64,000 nt of DNA, taken from positions 413,497 through 477,496 of the forward strand of contig JAACMV010000021.1 in NCBI GenBank assembly GCA_010909725.1. The letters are read 5' to 3'. Every line of letters begins with the position of its first letter. Position 1 is the first letter of the stretch. This document shows positions 20,932 to 31,976 of this stretch, one piece after another. Source of the DNA: Picochlorum sp. 'celeri'. Taxonomy: Eukaryota; Chlorophyta; Trebouxiophyceae. Made by a program: the position numbers and the translations under genes. The notes beneath the pieces were generated by a model. It did not search any database. It had not been told where the DNA came from and saw only the letters and a list, made by a program, of their open reading frames with translations.

Positions 20932-22023
20932 TATTATTATTGTTATTTATTAAAGGGTGTGTACATGGGGTGTAGATATTCGACGTATGGTGTATTGTGA
21001 TGATTGAGGTGTCACATGGTCAGCATGATGCAGCATTGCTCTCATATTTCTACTGCCTGGACATCCTTCTTACATGATGATGTTATATTGTGGCATTGGC
21101 AATCTTCATACTGAAAATATCATAGTAAATTAAAAAATAATAAGGCATTCGACAATCTTGTATTTAAAAAAAACCAGAGAGGATAACTCTCGCCTACGTG
21201 AGTTGTGCTACGTAATGCGGACGCATCATCGTTGAATCATCATCATATATAATAATACCTATTATTATGATAATAGTGTCATTATTCTATCATGTAAAAA
21301 TCTCCTGAGAAAAAAAAAAAAGACCTACATTCACTCTTCCTTTTGCCCTTGTCAAATCAACAGACTCTGGTGGCTGCCCACCCACCCAATCCAGTACTCA
21401 TCAATCAAATCGTGCACTGTCGGTGGATGCTGAGGCCATTTGAACTTTTCTGTAGCCATCACTACCTCCAGAATTGAAAATCACATCCCACCGGGATGCA
21501 TATCGGCATACCTGCTGATATCGTACACCCTAGCCTCCGACCCCTTACCTGACAACAATCCACAAATCACCGTCAGTCGAGTGCTTCCTCACCTCATCCA
21601 TGCTATAATATTGCTTTCCCTAATCATATGATGTGTATGCTTCTGTTGCTGAATGGTTGACTGGAAGAACATGTAGAAACGACGATGAAAGCCACCACAG
21701 CACCAAGAACCATGAAGAGAACCATGGCTCTGTCACGCTCACACAGTCTCCGACTCGACTGATACTCAGGAACACCGCACAGAAGGCTTTATAAAAACTC
21801 TAAATACCGTAAATCATAAAGCGATCCGCACAGTCAGTAAAATAAAGGAGTTTTGGAAATGGAAATGACAAAACAGAGAACACGTCGCTAAGAGAATGAT
21901 ACTGCCCGGCAAAAGATTCAATATAACTGGTTTTGTGAATCTGAAAAGCTACTGACTGTCTCTCGTCAAAGAATCGTCAGGAAAGAATTCTGTCTACTCT
22001 CCGTACGTCTCCAGGGCAAGCTT
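20932..22023. other. Intergenic, AT-rich, between SAS-6 and ChlH
   Basis: Divergent promoters face away from this region (SAS-6 on minus, ChlH on plus). It is AT-rich with short poly-A and ATT runs. I find no tRNA or snRNA pattern and no ORF with family resemblance. Confidence 0.5.
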
Positions 22024-22114
22024 CACGTGACAGTCCACGTGAATACCATATCAAAATTCTGAATGTCCCATGAAGCTCTTCATTTGACAGGCCAGTCCTT
22101 GGACAGAACACGTG
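22024..22114. promoter_or_regulatory. Three G-boxes upstream of ChlH
   Basis: CACGTG occurs at 22024-22029, 22036-22041 and 22109-22114. The first two form a perfect 8-bp inverted repeat (TTCACGTG and CACGTGAA, 6-nt spacer). In plants, G-boxes bind bZIP and bHLH factors (HY5, PIFs) that control tetrapyrrole genes. A TATAAAAG follows at 22172-22179. The regulatory role is inferred. Confidence 0.55.
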
Positions 22115-22171
22115 TCATATGGATGTGCCATGTATGTCCCATCGAGCATAGCCTCTGATGGGTCCCATCTG

Positions 22172-22179
22172 TATAAAAG
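22172..22179 (+). promoter_or_regulatory. TATA box, probable ChlH promoter
   Basis: TATAAAAG lies about 190 bp before the inferred ChlH start codon and 58 bp after the last upstream G-box. Its position fits a core promoter; no transcript start is known. Confidence 0.45.
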
Positions 22180-22365
22180 CCATCAAGGAATCCCGAATTC
22201 ATCTGGTACCCTATCCTCAGGTGGAGGAAGAATCTCGAGGGGCGAGTTCCAGGTAATGCTTGGACAAGCGCAGCAACAAGTAGATACTATTACGGATTTG
22301 ATTTAATTACCAAGTCTACATATATCATTTTAACTAGTGGTTCGACAGCGTGTGACACTCGTAAC

Positions 22366-25300
22366 ATGGTGGTGTCTCAAACTGCTGCTGCGGTGCTGGG
22401 GGCGAGTCCTCTGTGTTGTCCACCAACAATGCAACGAATTTGGGGAAGAAAGTCTACAATGCATCGTTTGATGCAAGGAGTTAACGTAGGTTTTTGCCAT
22501 GATTGGGGTATATCGGTTGTCTGATGGCGTCATCAACGGTGGATGGAAGATACATGTCACCTTGTCTTTGACGTGCGGGGGAGGGAGGCCGAACCTTGTG
22601 GATTGATGTGGTGATTGGTTTAATAGAATTTGTTTTGGGGTTTGATGGGGAATTAATGGCATGCGGGGGCATGTCGAGGTTTTTGTGGCAGGGAGCCGGT
22701 TGGGATAAGACTGGATTGGGCGGTAATGCGAATGGTACTGCGAATATACATGGCCATGTTTCTGCGGTGTGGCTGATATATATGTGTGTCATATGCAGAA
22801 ATGTGGACAGGGAACTCGTAAAGTGACTGCTATGGTCGCCTCTGGGCCAAGGCCACCTACCTTGGGAAGTGGCTCAAACGGTGGAGATGAGCCTCTGAAG
22901 ATTAACATTGGCGAGGGAATGATGGGAGGTGGTTTCACGAATGTGGATCCCGAGTCTCGTCGTATTGTTCCAGATGCCAATGGAAGAACAAAGATTAAGA
23001 TTGTATATGTTGTTCTGGAGTCGCAGTATCAGTCCTCCTTGTCTGCTGCTGTCAACAGGATCAATGACCAGAGAGGAAACATCTGCATTGAGATTGTTGG
23101 ATATCTGTTGGAGGAGCTTCGTGACGCTGAGAACTTTGAGAACTTAAGGAAGATGTTGCAATCTGCAAATATTTTCATCGGATCTTTGATTTTCATCGAG
23201 GAATTAGCTGATAAAATTGTGGAGGCTGTTGGTCCAGCACGCGAGACTTTGGATGCCTGCTTGGTGTTCCCTTCGATGCCTGCTGTGATGAAGTTGAACA
23301 AGCTCGGAACATTCTCAATGAGCCAGCTTGGACAGAGCAAGAGTGTTATTGGTGATTTCATTAAGAGTGCTCGTCAGAATAACGACACTTTGAGGAGGGA
23401 TTGCTCAAGTTGGTGAGAACATTGCCAAAGGTGCTCAAGTATTTGCCATCTGATAAAGCCCAGGATGCACGCAATTTCGTGAATGCTCTTCAGTACTGGG
23501 TTGGAGGAAACGCAGACAACTTGGAGAACTTGATTCTCTCTACAGTACAGAGCTATGTCCCAGAATTCAAGGACACTGACTTTAGCACATCTGATCCAGA
23601 GCTCTTCCCAGATATTGGAATCTGGCATCCAACAGCACCCACCTTTTACGAGGATTTGAAGGAGTACCTGAACTGGTATGATACTAGAACAGATCTCGAT
23701 CTGCCAAAGGATGCCCCAGTTATTGGACTTGTGCTCCAGAGAAGTCCTTGGTGACTGGAGATGAGGGACACTATGCCGGTGTGGTGTCTGAATTGGAGGC
23801 TCGTGGTGCCAAGGTTGTTCCTGTGTTGCTGGTGCCTTGGACTTCTCAGCCCCAGTGAAGAAGTTCTTCTATGATCCAATGGGAACTGGAAGATCCTATG
23901 TTGACACCGTGGTCTCGTTGACTGGCTTTGCCCTTGTGGGAGGACCAGCTCGCCAGGATGCACCAAAGGCAGTGGAAGCCCTGAAGCAGCTCGATGTGCC
24001 ATATCTTTGCTCTCTTCCATTGGTCTTCCAGACAACCGAAGAGTGGCTCGACAGTCAGCTTGGAGTGCATCCAGTACAGGTTGCTCTTCAGGTCGCCCTT
24101 CCAGAGTTGGATGGTGCCATTGAGCCAATTGTGTTTGCTGGGCGTGACTCTGCCACAGGAAAGTCTCACTCTCTCCCAGATCGCATTGATTCCTTGTGCT
24201 CTAGAGCGATTAAATGGGCAAGATTGACAAAGAAGAAGAATCAGGACAAGAAGCTCGCAATCACTGTGTTCTCATTCCCACCAGACAAGGGTAATGTTGG
24301 AACTGCAGCATACCTGAATGTGTTTGGATCCATCTTCAAGGTGTTGCAGGATCTTAAGAAGGACGGATACAACGTCGGCGAACTTCCAGGGAGCGAGAGA
24401 GAGCTCATTGAATCCATTTTGAATGCCGAGGAACAGAAGTTCAACTCAAACGACTTGAATGTTGCATACAAGATGTCTGTGGATGAGTACCAGAGACTTT
24501 GCCCATATGCTGAGGCTTTGGAAGAGAACTGGGGACAACCACCTGGCCAGTTGAACACCAATGGCCAAGAGCTTTTGGTTTATGGAAAGCAGTTTGGAAA
24601 TGTGTTCATTGGAGTACAGCCAACCTTTGGATATGAGGGAGATCCAATGAGACTCCTCTTCTCAAAGTCTGCTTCTCCACATCACGGATTTGCAGCTTAT
24701 TACACATTCCTGGAATCTATTTTCGAGGCCGATGCTGTACTTCACTTTGGAACACACGGATCTTTGGAGTTCATGCCTGGAAAGCAGGTGGGAATGTCTG
24801 GAGTGTGCTACCCAGATTCTTTGATCGGAAGCATTCCAAACTTGTACTACTATGCAGCCAACAACCCATCAGAGGCAACTATTGCAAAGCGTAGATCATA
24901 TGCAAACACAATCTCATACTTGACTCCTCCAGCAGAGAATGCAGGTCTCTACAAGGGTCTTAAAGAACTCAAGGAGTTGATCTCATCATACCAGTCCATG
25001 AGAGACAGTGGCAGGTCAGATGCAATTTGCGCCACCATTATCGAAACTGCACGCCAGTGCAACTTGGACAAGGACGTGAAGTTGCCAGAAGATGAGACCA
25101 AGGAGCTTGACATGGAAGAGAAGGATTTGATTGTTGGAAATGTGTACCGCAAGTTGATGGAGATTGAGTCCAGACTTCTCCCATGTGGACTTCATGTTGT
25201 TGGATGTGCCCCAACGGCTGAGGAGGCTGTTGCCACTTTGGTGAACATTGCTGAGTTGGATCGTCCAGATCAGAAACCAGAGCCAATTAAGAGTCTTCCA

Positions 25301-26908
25301 TCCATCCTTGCAACTGCTATTGGACGTGACATTGAGGACATCTACTCTGGAAACAACAAGGGTATTCTGGAGGATGTTGACACTCTTCAGAGAATCACAG
25401 AGGCCAGCAGAGAATGCGTGTCTGAGTTCGTCAAGGACCGCACAGGCATGGACGGACGCATCGGTACAAACTACCTCGCCAACATTATGAAGATGTTCGG
25501 TTTGATTGCCGAGCCATACGTCCGTGCTCTTCAGGGAACTGAGTTCGCCAAGGCAGATCGTGTCGAGATTGTGAGGCTGTTCAAATACATTGAATTCTGC
25601 TTGGAGCAGGTTGTCAAGGATAACGAGATTGGAGCTTTGAAAGAAGCCTTGGATGGCAAATATGTTGAGCCAGGACCAGGTGGTGACCCAATCCGTAACC
25701 CAGGAGTGTTGCCAACTGGAAAGAACATCCACGCTTTGGACCCACAGTCCATTCCAACTGCTGCAGCTATCAAGAATGCCAAGGTTGTGGTTGACCGTCT
25801 TTTGGAGAGACAGGCGATGGAAAATGATGGCAAGTATCCAGAGAGTATTGCTGTTGTCCTCTGGGGAACAGACAACATCAAGACATATGGTGAGTCCCTT
25901 GCTCAGGTCATGATGATGGTGGGTGTGAAGCCAGTTCCAGATGCACTTGGCCGTGTGAACAAGTTAGAGGTTATTCCATTGGAAGAACTTGGACGTCCAC
26001 GTGTGGATGTTGTGGTCAACTGCTCCGGAGTGTTCCGTGATCTCTTTGTGAACCAAATGAGTCTTATGGACCGTGCCATCAAGCTCGCTGCTGAACAGGA
26101 CGAACCATTGGAAATGAACTTTGTGCGCAAGCACGCCTTGGAAGTTGCTGAGAAAGAAGGAGTCACCCTCAGAGAGGGAGCAACCAGAGTCTTCTCCAAC
26201 GCATCTGGATCATACTCCTCCAATGTTAACTTGGCTGTTGAAAACTCCTCATGGAGCGATGAGTCTCAGTTGCAGGAAATGTACTTGAACCGTAAGTCAT
26301 TTGCCTTCAACTCTGACAGGCCAGGTGCCGGTGGAGAGGAGAATAGAGAGATGTTCACATCTGCCATGAAGACTGTCGACGTAACCTTCCAGAACCTCGA
26401 CTCTTCTGAGATTTCTCTGACTGATGTGTCTCACTACTTCGACTCTGATCCAACAAAGTTGGTCCAAGGTCTTAGAGATGACGGAAAGGCACCATCAGCC
26501 TTCATTGCTGACACAACAACAGCCAATGCCCAGGTCAGATCCTTGTCAGAGACTGTGCGCCTTGATGCCCGTACAAAGCTTCTGAATCCAAAGTGGTATG
26601 AGGGTATGTTGGGCTCTGGATACGAGGGTGTTCGTGAGATCCAGAAGCGTCTCACCAATACTGTGGGATGGTCAGCAACCTCTGGAATGGTTGACAACTG
26701 GGTCTACGATGAGGCCAACTCCACCTTCATTGAAGACGAGGAAATGGCCCAGAGGCTCTTGGAAACCAATCCAAACTCCTTTAGAAAGCTTGTGGCTACC
26801 TTCTTGGAAGCTAACGGAAGGGGATACTGGGATGCTTCAGAGGATCAGCTCGAGAGATTGCGCCAGCTGTACACAGATGTGGAGGACAAGATTGAGGGTG
26901 TAGAGTAA
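22366..26908 (+). CDS. CHLH: Magnesium chelatase subunit H, plastid, three apparent frame breaks
   Basis: Encodes ChlH, which binds protoporphyrin IX and with ChlI and ChlD inserts Mg2+ in the first committed step of chlorophyll synthesis. The inferred exon 1, 22366-22485, codes a plausible transit peptide ([18 protein letters not shown], then basic). Intron 22486-22798 leads in phase 0 to the mature start. The main frame resumes without interruption from 23837 to 26908 and ends with [17 protein letters not shown], as in plants. Between these, one base seems missing near 23389-23391 (a TTT run before [14 protein letters not shown]), near 23744-23748 (after GLVLQRS) and near 23824-23827 (before [13 protein letters not shown]). 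Corrected length is about 1,400 aa, normal for the family. [17 protein letters not shown] is one of the conserved signatures. Confidence 0.92.
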
Positions 26909-27719
26909 ACTACAGAATGAATTCGACCTTTCTAACAAACGACTGATACCTTCACTTCTACTACAGACGTGAAAGGCTAGGTAGTTTTAAAACCAAAAAC
27001 TATTTTTGTTGAGTTGTATCGTCTGCAGTTCTCTCACCACACGACTGCTGTCGCTGGAGCATGCACCAAATCTTGTGTTTCATTTCAGAGTCCTTTCATT
27101 ATGATTCTTTTGTGTGGCCATTCTTTCCAACAGCATGTCTAGTACGTGCTGTTCTATTTTTTCCCACGTGCAGCATCATCCCTGCACCATGCATTCGGTC
27201 TGTCAGTCATACCAGTCATGACAGCAGCATTTGCATGCCTACTGCTACTACTCGAGTATGTAGTGGTAGGGCTACATCTTTATTACACCCATATGATTCT
27301 TTCCAATCTATGTACGTATGTAACATCATGCAATGCATCCATCTATTCATGCCCATACTTTTGTCAAGCTGGTCATCATCTAAACAGAGAAAGAGCATCA
27401 ATGACAGACTGTCATTGACAGTCGGTGTTGATCCATGTGTGTTCGAATGCCCATGACATGACACGTCATGGTCACAACAGATACCCCATTAATTAATTAA
27501 TACACATAATTGTGTGTTATAATCGCACGCAAAAAGACCTTATACCGTATTGTAAAGGGTGAGAAAACACCGAACGTTGAGACAACAAAAAGCGCAACAT
27601 TGCTGTGCTTTCCAGAACTGTAGAATACCGTCAAGCTGAAGTCATACGAATGCAATGTTGTACTAGGATGTCGATTAACGCAAGAAACTAGGGCTGCTTT
27701 CATACAGTGCAACAGGAAG
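26909..27719. other. Intergenic between ChlH and beta-amylase, with inverted repeats
   Basis: Contains the ChlH 3' UTR. A perfect 10-bp inverted repeat with a 1-nt centre (TCAATGACAG/CTGTCATTGA) lies at 27398-27418, and CCATGAC/GTCATGG at 27451-27471. No gene was recognised. Confidence 0.5.
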
Positions 27720-27804
27720 CTCCCTTGCGTTAAAGCCCTACAAAGAGGAGCCCTTTCAGGGCTCGCTCAGCGAGACCCCAGAATTGACCCTTGTAGAATT
27801 TTTT
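27720..27804 (+). ncRNA. Candidate structured RNA element ending in T6
   Basis: An outer stem CTACAA (27738-27743) with TTGTAG (27791-27796) encloses the hairpin GAGCCCT-TTC-AGGGCTC (27748-27764) and an alternative hairpin CTCGCT-C-AGCGAG (27762-27774). A T6 run at 27799-27804 resembles a pol III stop. There is no tRNA T-loop. It may instead be UTR structure of the beta-amylase gene. Confidence 0.3.
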
Positions 27805-27965
27805 CTTCTAGATATCATAGAGAATTTTATTCCATAGCAAAGGCTGGAAGTGGAGTATCGCATTCAAGAGAATTGCTTCGTGGAACGCAGTTGCCAAACG
27901 CCGGTGTTGGACGCGTCGAAAACCGGTACTCTTTGTTCGATTTGAGATCTCATAGACGTAGAAAG

Positions 27966-30022
27966 ATGAATAATATTGGAGATTGTCAGATGGATGTGTC
28001 GAATTCGAGATCCTATTCACAGAATAGTGAGCAGCACGACCAAGCCAGTTCTAGGGAGGTGGATGTTGGGGCGATACCTCTTGAGGGAGTGAGGGAAGAT
28101 GTATATGGTAGATCGGTTCCTGTGTATGTCATGCTGCCATTGGATACGGTGAATGCTGATGGTGTGTTTCGGTATGCCTCAGCCCAATGGTTCTTGTCTG
28201 CTCTAAGGGAACTCAAGAACAGTGGGATTCATGGAGTGGCCGTTGATGTATGGGTGCGTTTTTTTCCTGCCATATACGTGTTCTGCCGTAGTAGTAGTGA
28301 CTGAGACGAGGTGGTCTCATTGTGTGATTGCAGTGGGGAGCAGTTGAGAGGAAACCAAGAATGTATGATTTTTCAGGATACAAGCAACTTTTTGAGTTAC
28401 TCGTTGCGCTAGATTTGAAGATACAAGTCGTTTTAGCGTTCCATGCGTGTGGAGGTAATGTAGGTGATAACGCCGAAGTGCCTCTTCCGCACTGGGTGCT
28501 GTCGTGTGGAGAACGGGACCCAGATATATTTTATACAGATAGGCCGAGGGAATTTTCACCGGGCCGACGGAACCCTGAATGTATATCGTTATTTGCGGAT
28601 ACAGAATCGGGTATTTTGCGAGGACGCTCTCCGATTCAGTGTTATGTCGATTTTATGAAGGCATTTCGAGATGAGTTTATTCTACATGGAGATGGCATGT
28701 ATTATGATGCCATTGGAGAGATTGTGCTGGGAACAGGGCCTTGTGGTGAGCTTCGATACCCATCATATCCGGAGATGAATGGATGGCGTTTCCCTGGAAT
28801 TGGAGAGTTTCAATGCTATGATCGGCGGGCCTTGGCATCTCTCGCAAGGGCTGCTGAGGCTGCGGGTCACCCTGAGTGGGGTCATGCTGGTCCTCCAGAT
28901 GTTGGGCATTATAATTCCACCCCAGATGATACTGTCTTCTTTAGAGGATGGGATGGAACGTGGGCAACAGAATATGGCAAGTTCTTTTTGGATTGGTATT
29001 CCCAAGCATTGGTGGACCATGGGGATAGGATGCTTCATGCAGCTTCCACGGTATTCTGTATCCATGATTTGAAAACGCCGCGTTCAGATACCATGGAAAG
29101 TGGTAGGAGATCAGATTCTTTGGATCTAGGAGGAGGAGGAGGAGACATGCGAACTTCCAAGTCCATCAGTTGCAACGATTTTGTTGGTATTTCAAGCGAG
29201 TCTCCCAGAGAGACGACGGATGATCTCAGTATGAATTCTCCGAAAACATCTGCAAGCGATCCTGGAACAGTATATCAGAACACTGTCGCGACAGGGCTTC
29301 CTTCAAGAGGCCCAAGCTATGCGTCCTTTAGGAGCTCAACGTCCGTATCAGATGGTCTCAACACCATGGAGGAATGGATATGGCCTTCACCTCAGGGAAA
29401 ACCAGTGAATATGAACCTTAAAATAGCTGGAATACACTGGTGGTATCATACAAAGAGTCATGCTGCCGAACTGACAGCGGGCTACTACAATTGTGACGGC
29501 AGAAATGGATATGATGGCATCATTTCTCTTTGTGCACGATACGGCGTCGCATTAACATTGACGTGCGTCGAGATGTGCGATTCACAACATCCTCCAGAAG
29601 CTCTGTGCGGACCAGAAGGTTTGCTACGGACCGTGAAAGAATCAGCCTTCAAGGCAGGGCTGCCCCTTGCGGGTGAGAATGCGTTACCATGCTTTATGCC
29701 AAATGCAATCGATGAGAGCGCATTACAACGAATTGTATACAACACACAACCTCTCGGAACTCCTTTGGAAGAACAAAAATCCCTTGATTCAAAAAAGAGC
29801 GACCAAAAGGATGATGATCAAATGATGGATGATGAAGTTCAGAGACAGTACAATGCGCAATTTTTACCACCCATGAGGAGTTTTACCTTCCTCCGACTGA
29901 CAACAGATATGATGAGCGACACATACCAAAATCAATGGAAACGGTTTATGAAATTAATGTCCAGAAACGCGTTGAGATTCAAGACATCACAACGCTGGAG
30001 GCGAGATCTCGGTTTTGAATAA
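27966..30022 (+). CDS. BAM: Beta-amylase (GH14) with Ser-rich insertion
   Basis: Exons 27966-28253 and 28334-30022, with an 80-nt intron (GTGCGT...CAG) that joins VDVW to WGAVE, the conserved GH14 VDVWWG site. Beta-amylase releases maltose from the non-reducing ends of starch. The catalytic acid lies in GPCGELRYPSYPE and the catalytic base in LTCVEMCD. About 90 residues after HAASTVFCIHD are Ser/Gly-rich and polar, an insertion compared with plant enzymes. A second insertion rich in Lys and Asp precedes the C-terminal FLRLT...W motif. The frame is open upstream of the ATG to a strong 3' splice signal (tttttcttctag at about 27811), so an upstream exon with a transit peptide is possible. Confidence 0.9.
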
Positions 30023-30048
30023 TAACATGATGAATAGTGTATATATTT

Positions 30049-31083
30049 TCATAATGACCCCATATTCCATATTCGAATTGTCCCATCTTCAGATCCAGAC
30101 ACAAACGCATCGCCTTTAGGAGAAAACCGAACACAATGCACGGGCCCATGATGCCCCCTCCCGTGATCCAACAATGCCCCACTCCCAGCATCATACATGT
30201 GCGTCCACATATCACTTCCTCCAGCCACAAATACATTCCTCTCTGGACAATAATCAGCTGATTCTACTTCATAATCATCTATACTAAACCGCTGAACCAC
30301 CTCGAGACTATCCGCATGCCGAATCGTCACAGCATGCGCCTCTGCCATCACCATGAACCTCCCACACGGTGTATGAACCATATCCAGCACAGCAGAAGAC
30401 CCATCACCATCCCCATGTAGTAATCTCTTCACTACCGTCTGACTCGATAAATCTATCACATCAATCCCAGGGGTATCCAAATACGACAACAACACCCTCC
30501 TATTATCCAAACTCCACATGCACTTTCGAATAGAATCCGGAGCTGGCCCAAACGTAAACGGCTCCGCCTCCGGCTTCTCAAGATCATACAACCTCACCAT
30601 CTTCTCAGCCCCACCAGTCATCAATCTCTTCGCCGTCAAACCGCGCTCAAACGCCGTCGTCCTCACAATATGCTTGTGAGGAAACTCATGCACCACATCA
30701 CCAGTCACAGCATTCCACACACGAGCAGAGAAATCAGCAGACCCCGTCGCCGCCACAAACGCCGAATCATTCAACACACAAGACCACACAGCACCTTTAT
30801 GCCCCTGAAACGTCCCAATCCAATCTCCAGTCTCCCCCTGACGAAGCTGAGGCTGACCATCTTTACTTGCACTCGCAAGAAACACGCCATCTGGCGTCAC
30901 AGGGCTATATCAAATTACATCATGTTATCCAGTTGATATGAAATATAGTCATAAGACCCATTCGCACCTAAAATGCAGACCGACAATTGGCCTGGAATGT
31001 CCATGGCACACAAGTGGACTCTGATTCCACTTTGCCTGACCCACTCCAGCCTCTACCCCTTCTTCTTTATCGTGTTCTTCCAT
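30049..31083 (-). CDS. STRAP: STRAP-like WD40 protein
   Basis: Exons 30968-31083 and 30049-30904, with a 63-nt intron (GTGCGA...TAG); about 323 aa. The junction restores CHGHSRPIVGLHFSPVTPDG, the first WD blade. Further STRAP hallmarks: LRQGETGDWIGTFQGHKG, ADFSARVWNAVTGD, HKHIVRTTAF, LMTGGAEKMVRLYDLEKPEAEP and the last blade GPVHCVRFSPKGDAFVSGSE. The protein is a seven-bladed propeller. In animals STRAP/UNRIP joins the SMN complex for snRNP assembly and acts in translation and signalling; plant homologues are scaffolds. The stop is 26 bp from the beta-amylase stop on the other strand. Confidence 0.9.
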
Positions 31084-31530
31084 GGAAAAGACAATAAATA
31101 AATATAGGTAGTATGACTCGGCCCATCTCTTGTTCTTTCCACATCATAGCAACAAAAGCCATTTTGTTTTTTGAAAAGAGTCTAATTACGAAAGGAGACC
31201 AACAACAACTCTCAGTCTCTGTGTGTGTGTTGCTTACAGTATCACAATCATTTCTATTTATTATAAAGTGAAGATACATCCTCTTCTTCTTGTTCTTCTG
31301 TGGAAGAAGCAGCAAAAGCATCAGAGAAGAGATTCTTTTTTCAAAAAAATTCGCATGCCATGATGGACATTGAAAATTTGTGCTTTTTTTATTCATAACA
31401 ACATTACGAGGCCTTGCGATATTCACAAATACGAAGAATTCGAAATCATAATGCAACCAATACTGGAAAGCAGCAGTACGCTTCCAGACAGGTATTATTA
31501 TTTATAGCCAAACAAAAAACCAAAAATACC
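31084..31530. promoter_or_regulatory. Bidirectional promoter region, STRAP (minus) and POP5 (plus)
   Basis: The two genes start 447 bp apart and run outward, so this interval should serve both. It holds a short GT run and A/T-rich tracts. I see no clear TATA box and no RNA gene. Confidence 0.45.
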
Positions 31531-31965
31531 ATGGTCCGGTTTAAAAACAGGTACCTGGTCTTCAACGTCACATGGAAAGATGGTCGCATTGACACCACCC
31601 AGCACGAAGGAACGATTCTGAAGAGTATTCGAGAAGGCATCGCATCCTTGTTTGGAGATGTGGCGTTGGCATCAGCAATGGCATCCTGCCAAGTCAAGTA
31701 TTACAACCCATACACAGGGCTGGTCTTGGTTCGGTCTCGTCGGGAAGAGTATCGACAGGTGTGGGCCGTTGTGACGTGTATCAGAGAGATACAGAATAGA
31801 GTATGTCAGTTCCAGATGCATCGTGTGTCTGGGAATGTATCGCATGCTGTCGATGCTATTCGGCAACAGGAAGATGACCCCAGCAACAGGGTGTCTCGGG
31901 GTGATGCTGATGTAGAAAAAGCAATCGCAGCGTATTCAGCCAAATTAGATACAATTGAAATGTAA
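31531..31965 (+). CDS. POP5: RNase P/MRP protein subunit POP5
   Basis: Intronless, 144 aa. Starts MVRFKNRYLVFNV, the near-invariant POP5 N-terminus (MVRFKxRYL), and continues with VKYYNPYTGLVLVRSRREEYRQVW, the RNA-binding signature of the Pop5/Rpp14 fold. POP5 is a core protein of nuclear RNase P and RNase MRP, which process tRNA 5' ends and pre-rRNA. Length is normal. The in-frame upstream extension lacks an ATG with any similarity, so the start is well supported. Its TAA is only 11 bp upstream of the ATG of the next gene on the same strand. Confidence 0.92.
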   Translation: MVRFKNRYLVFNVTWKDGRIDTTQHEGTILKSIREGIASLFGDVALASAMASCQVKYYNPYTGLVLVRSRREEYRQVWAVVTCIREIQNRVCQFQMHRVSGNVSHAVDAIRQQEDDPSNRVSRGDADVEKAIAAYSAKLDTIEM

Positions 31966-31976
31966 TATAAGTAGTA

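Noticed and set aside
21873..21890. ACAGAGA-containing segment, as in U6 snRNA
   Set aside because: The following bases do not match the invariant U6 sequence and no U6 stem-loop or terminal T-run follows.
23380..23830. Programmed ribosomal frameshifting in ChlH
   Set aside because: Three shifts in the same direction in 450 bp, with no slippery heptamer plus pseudoknot seen, and similar breaks in unrelated genes; sequencing error is more likely.
27720..27804. tRNA gene in the hairpin-rich stretch before beta-amylase
   Set aside because: No T-loop TTCRANNC, no D-arm, and stems do not fit a cloverleaf.
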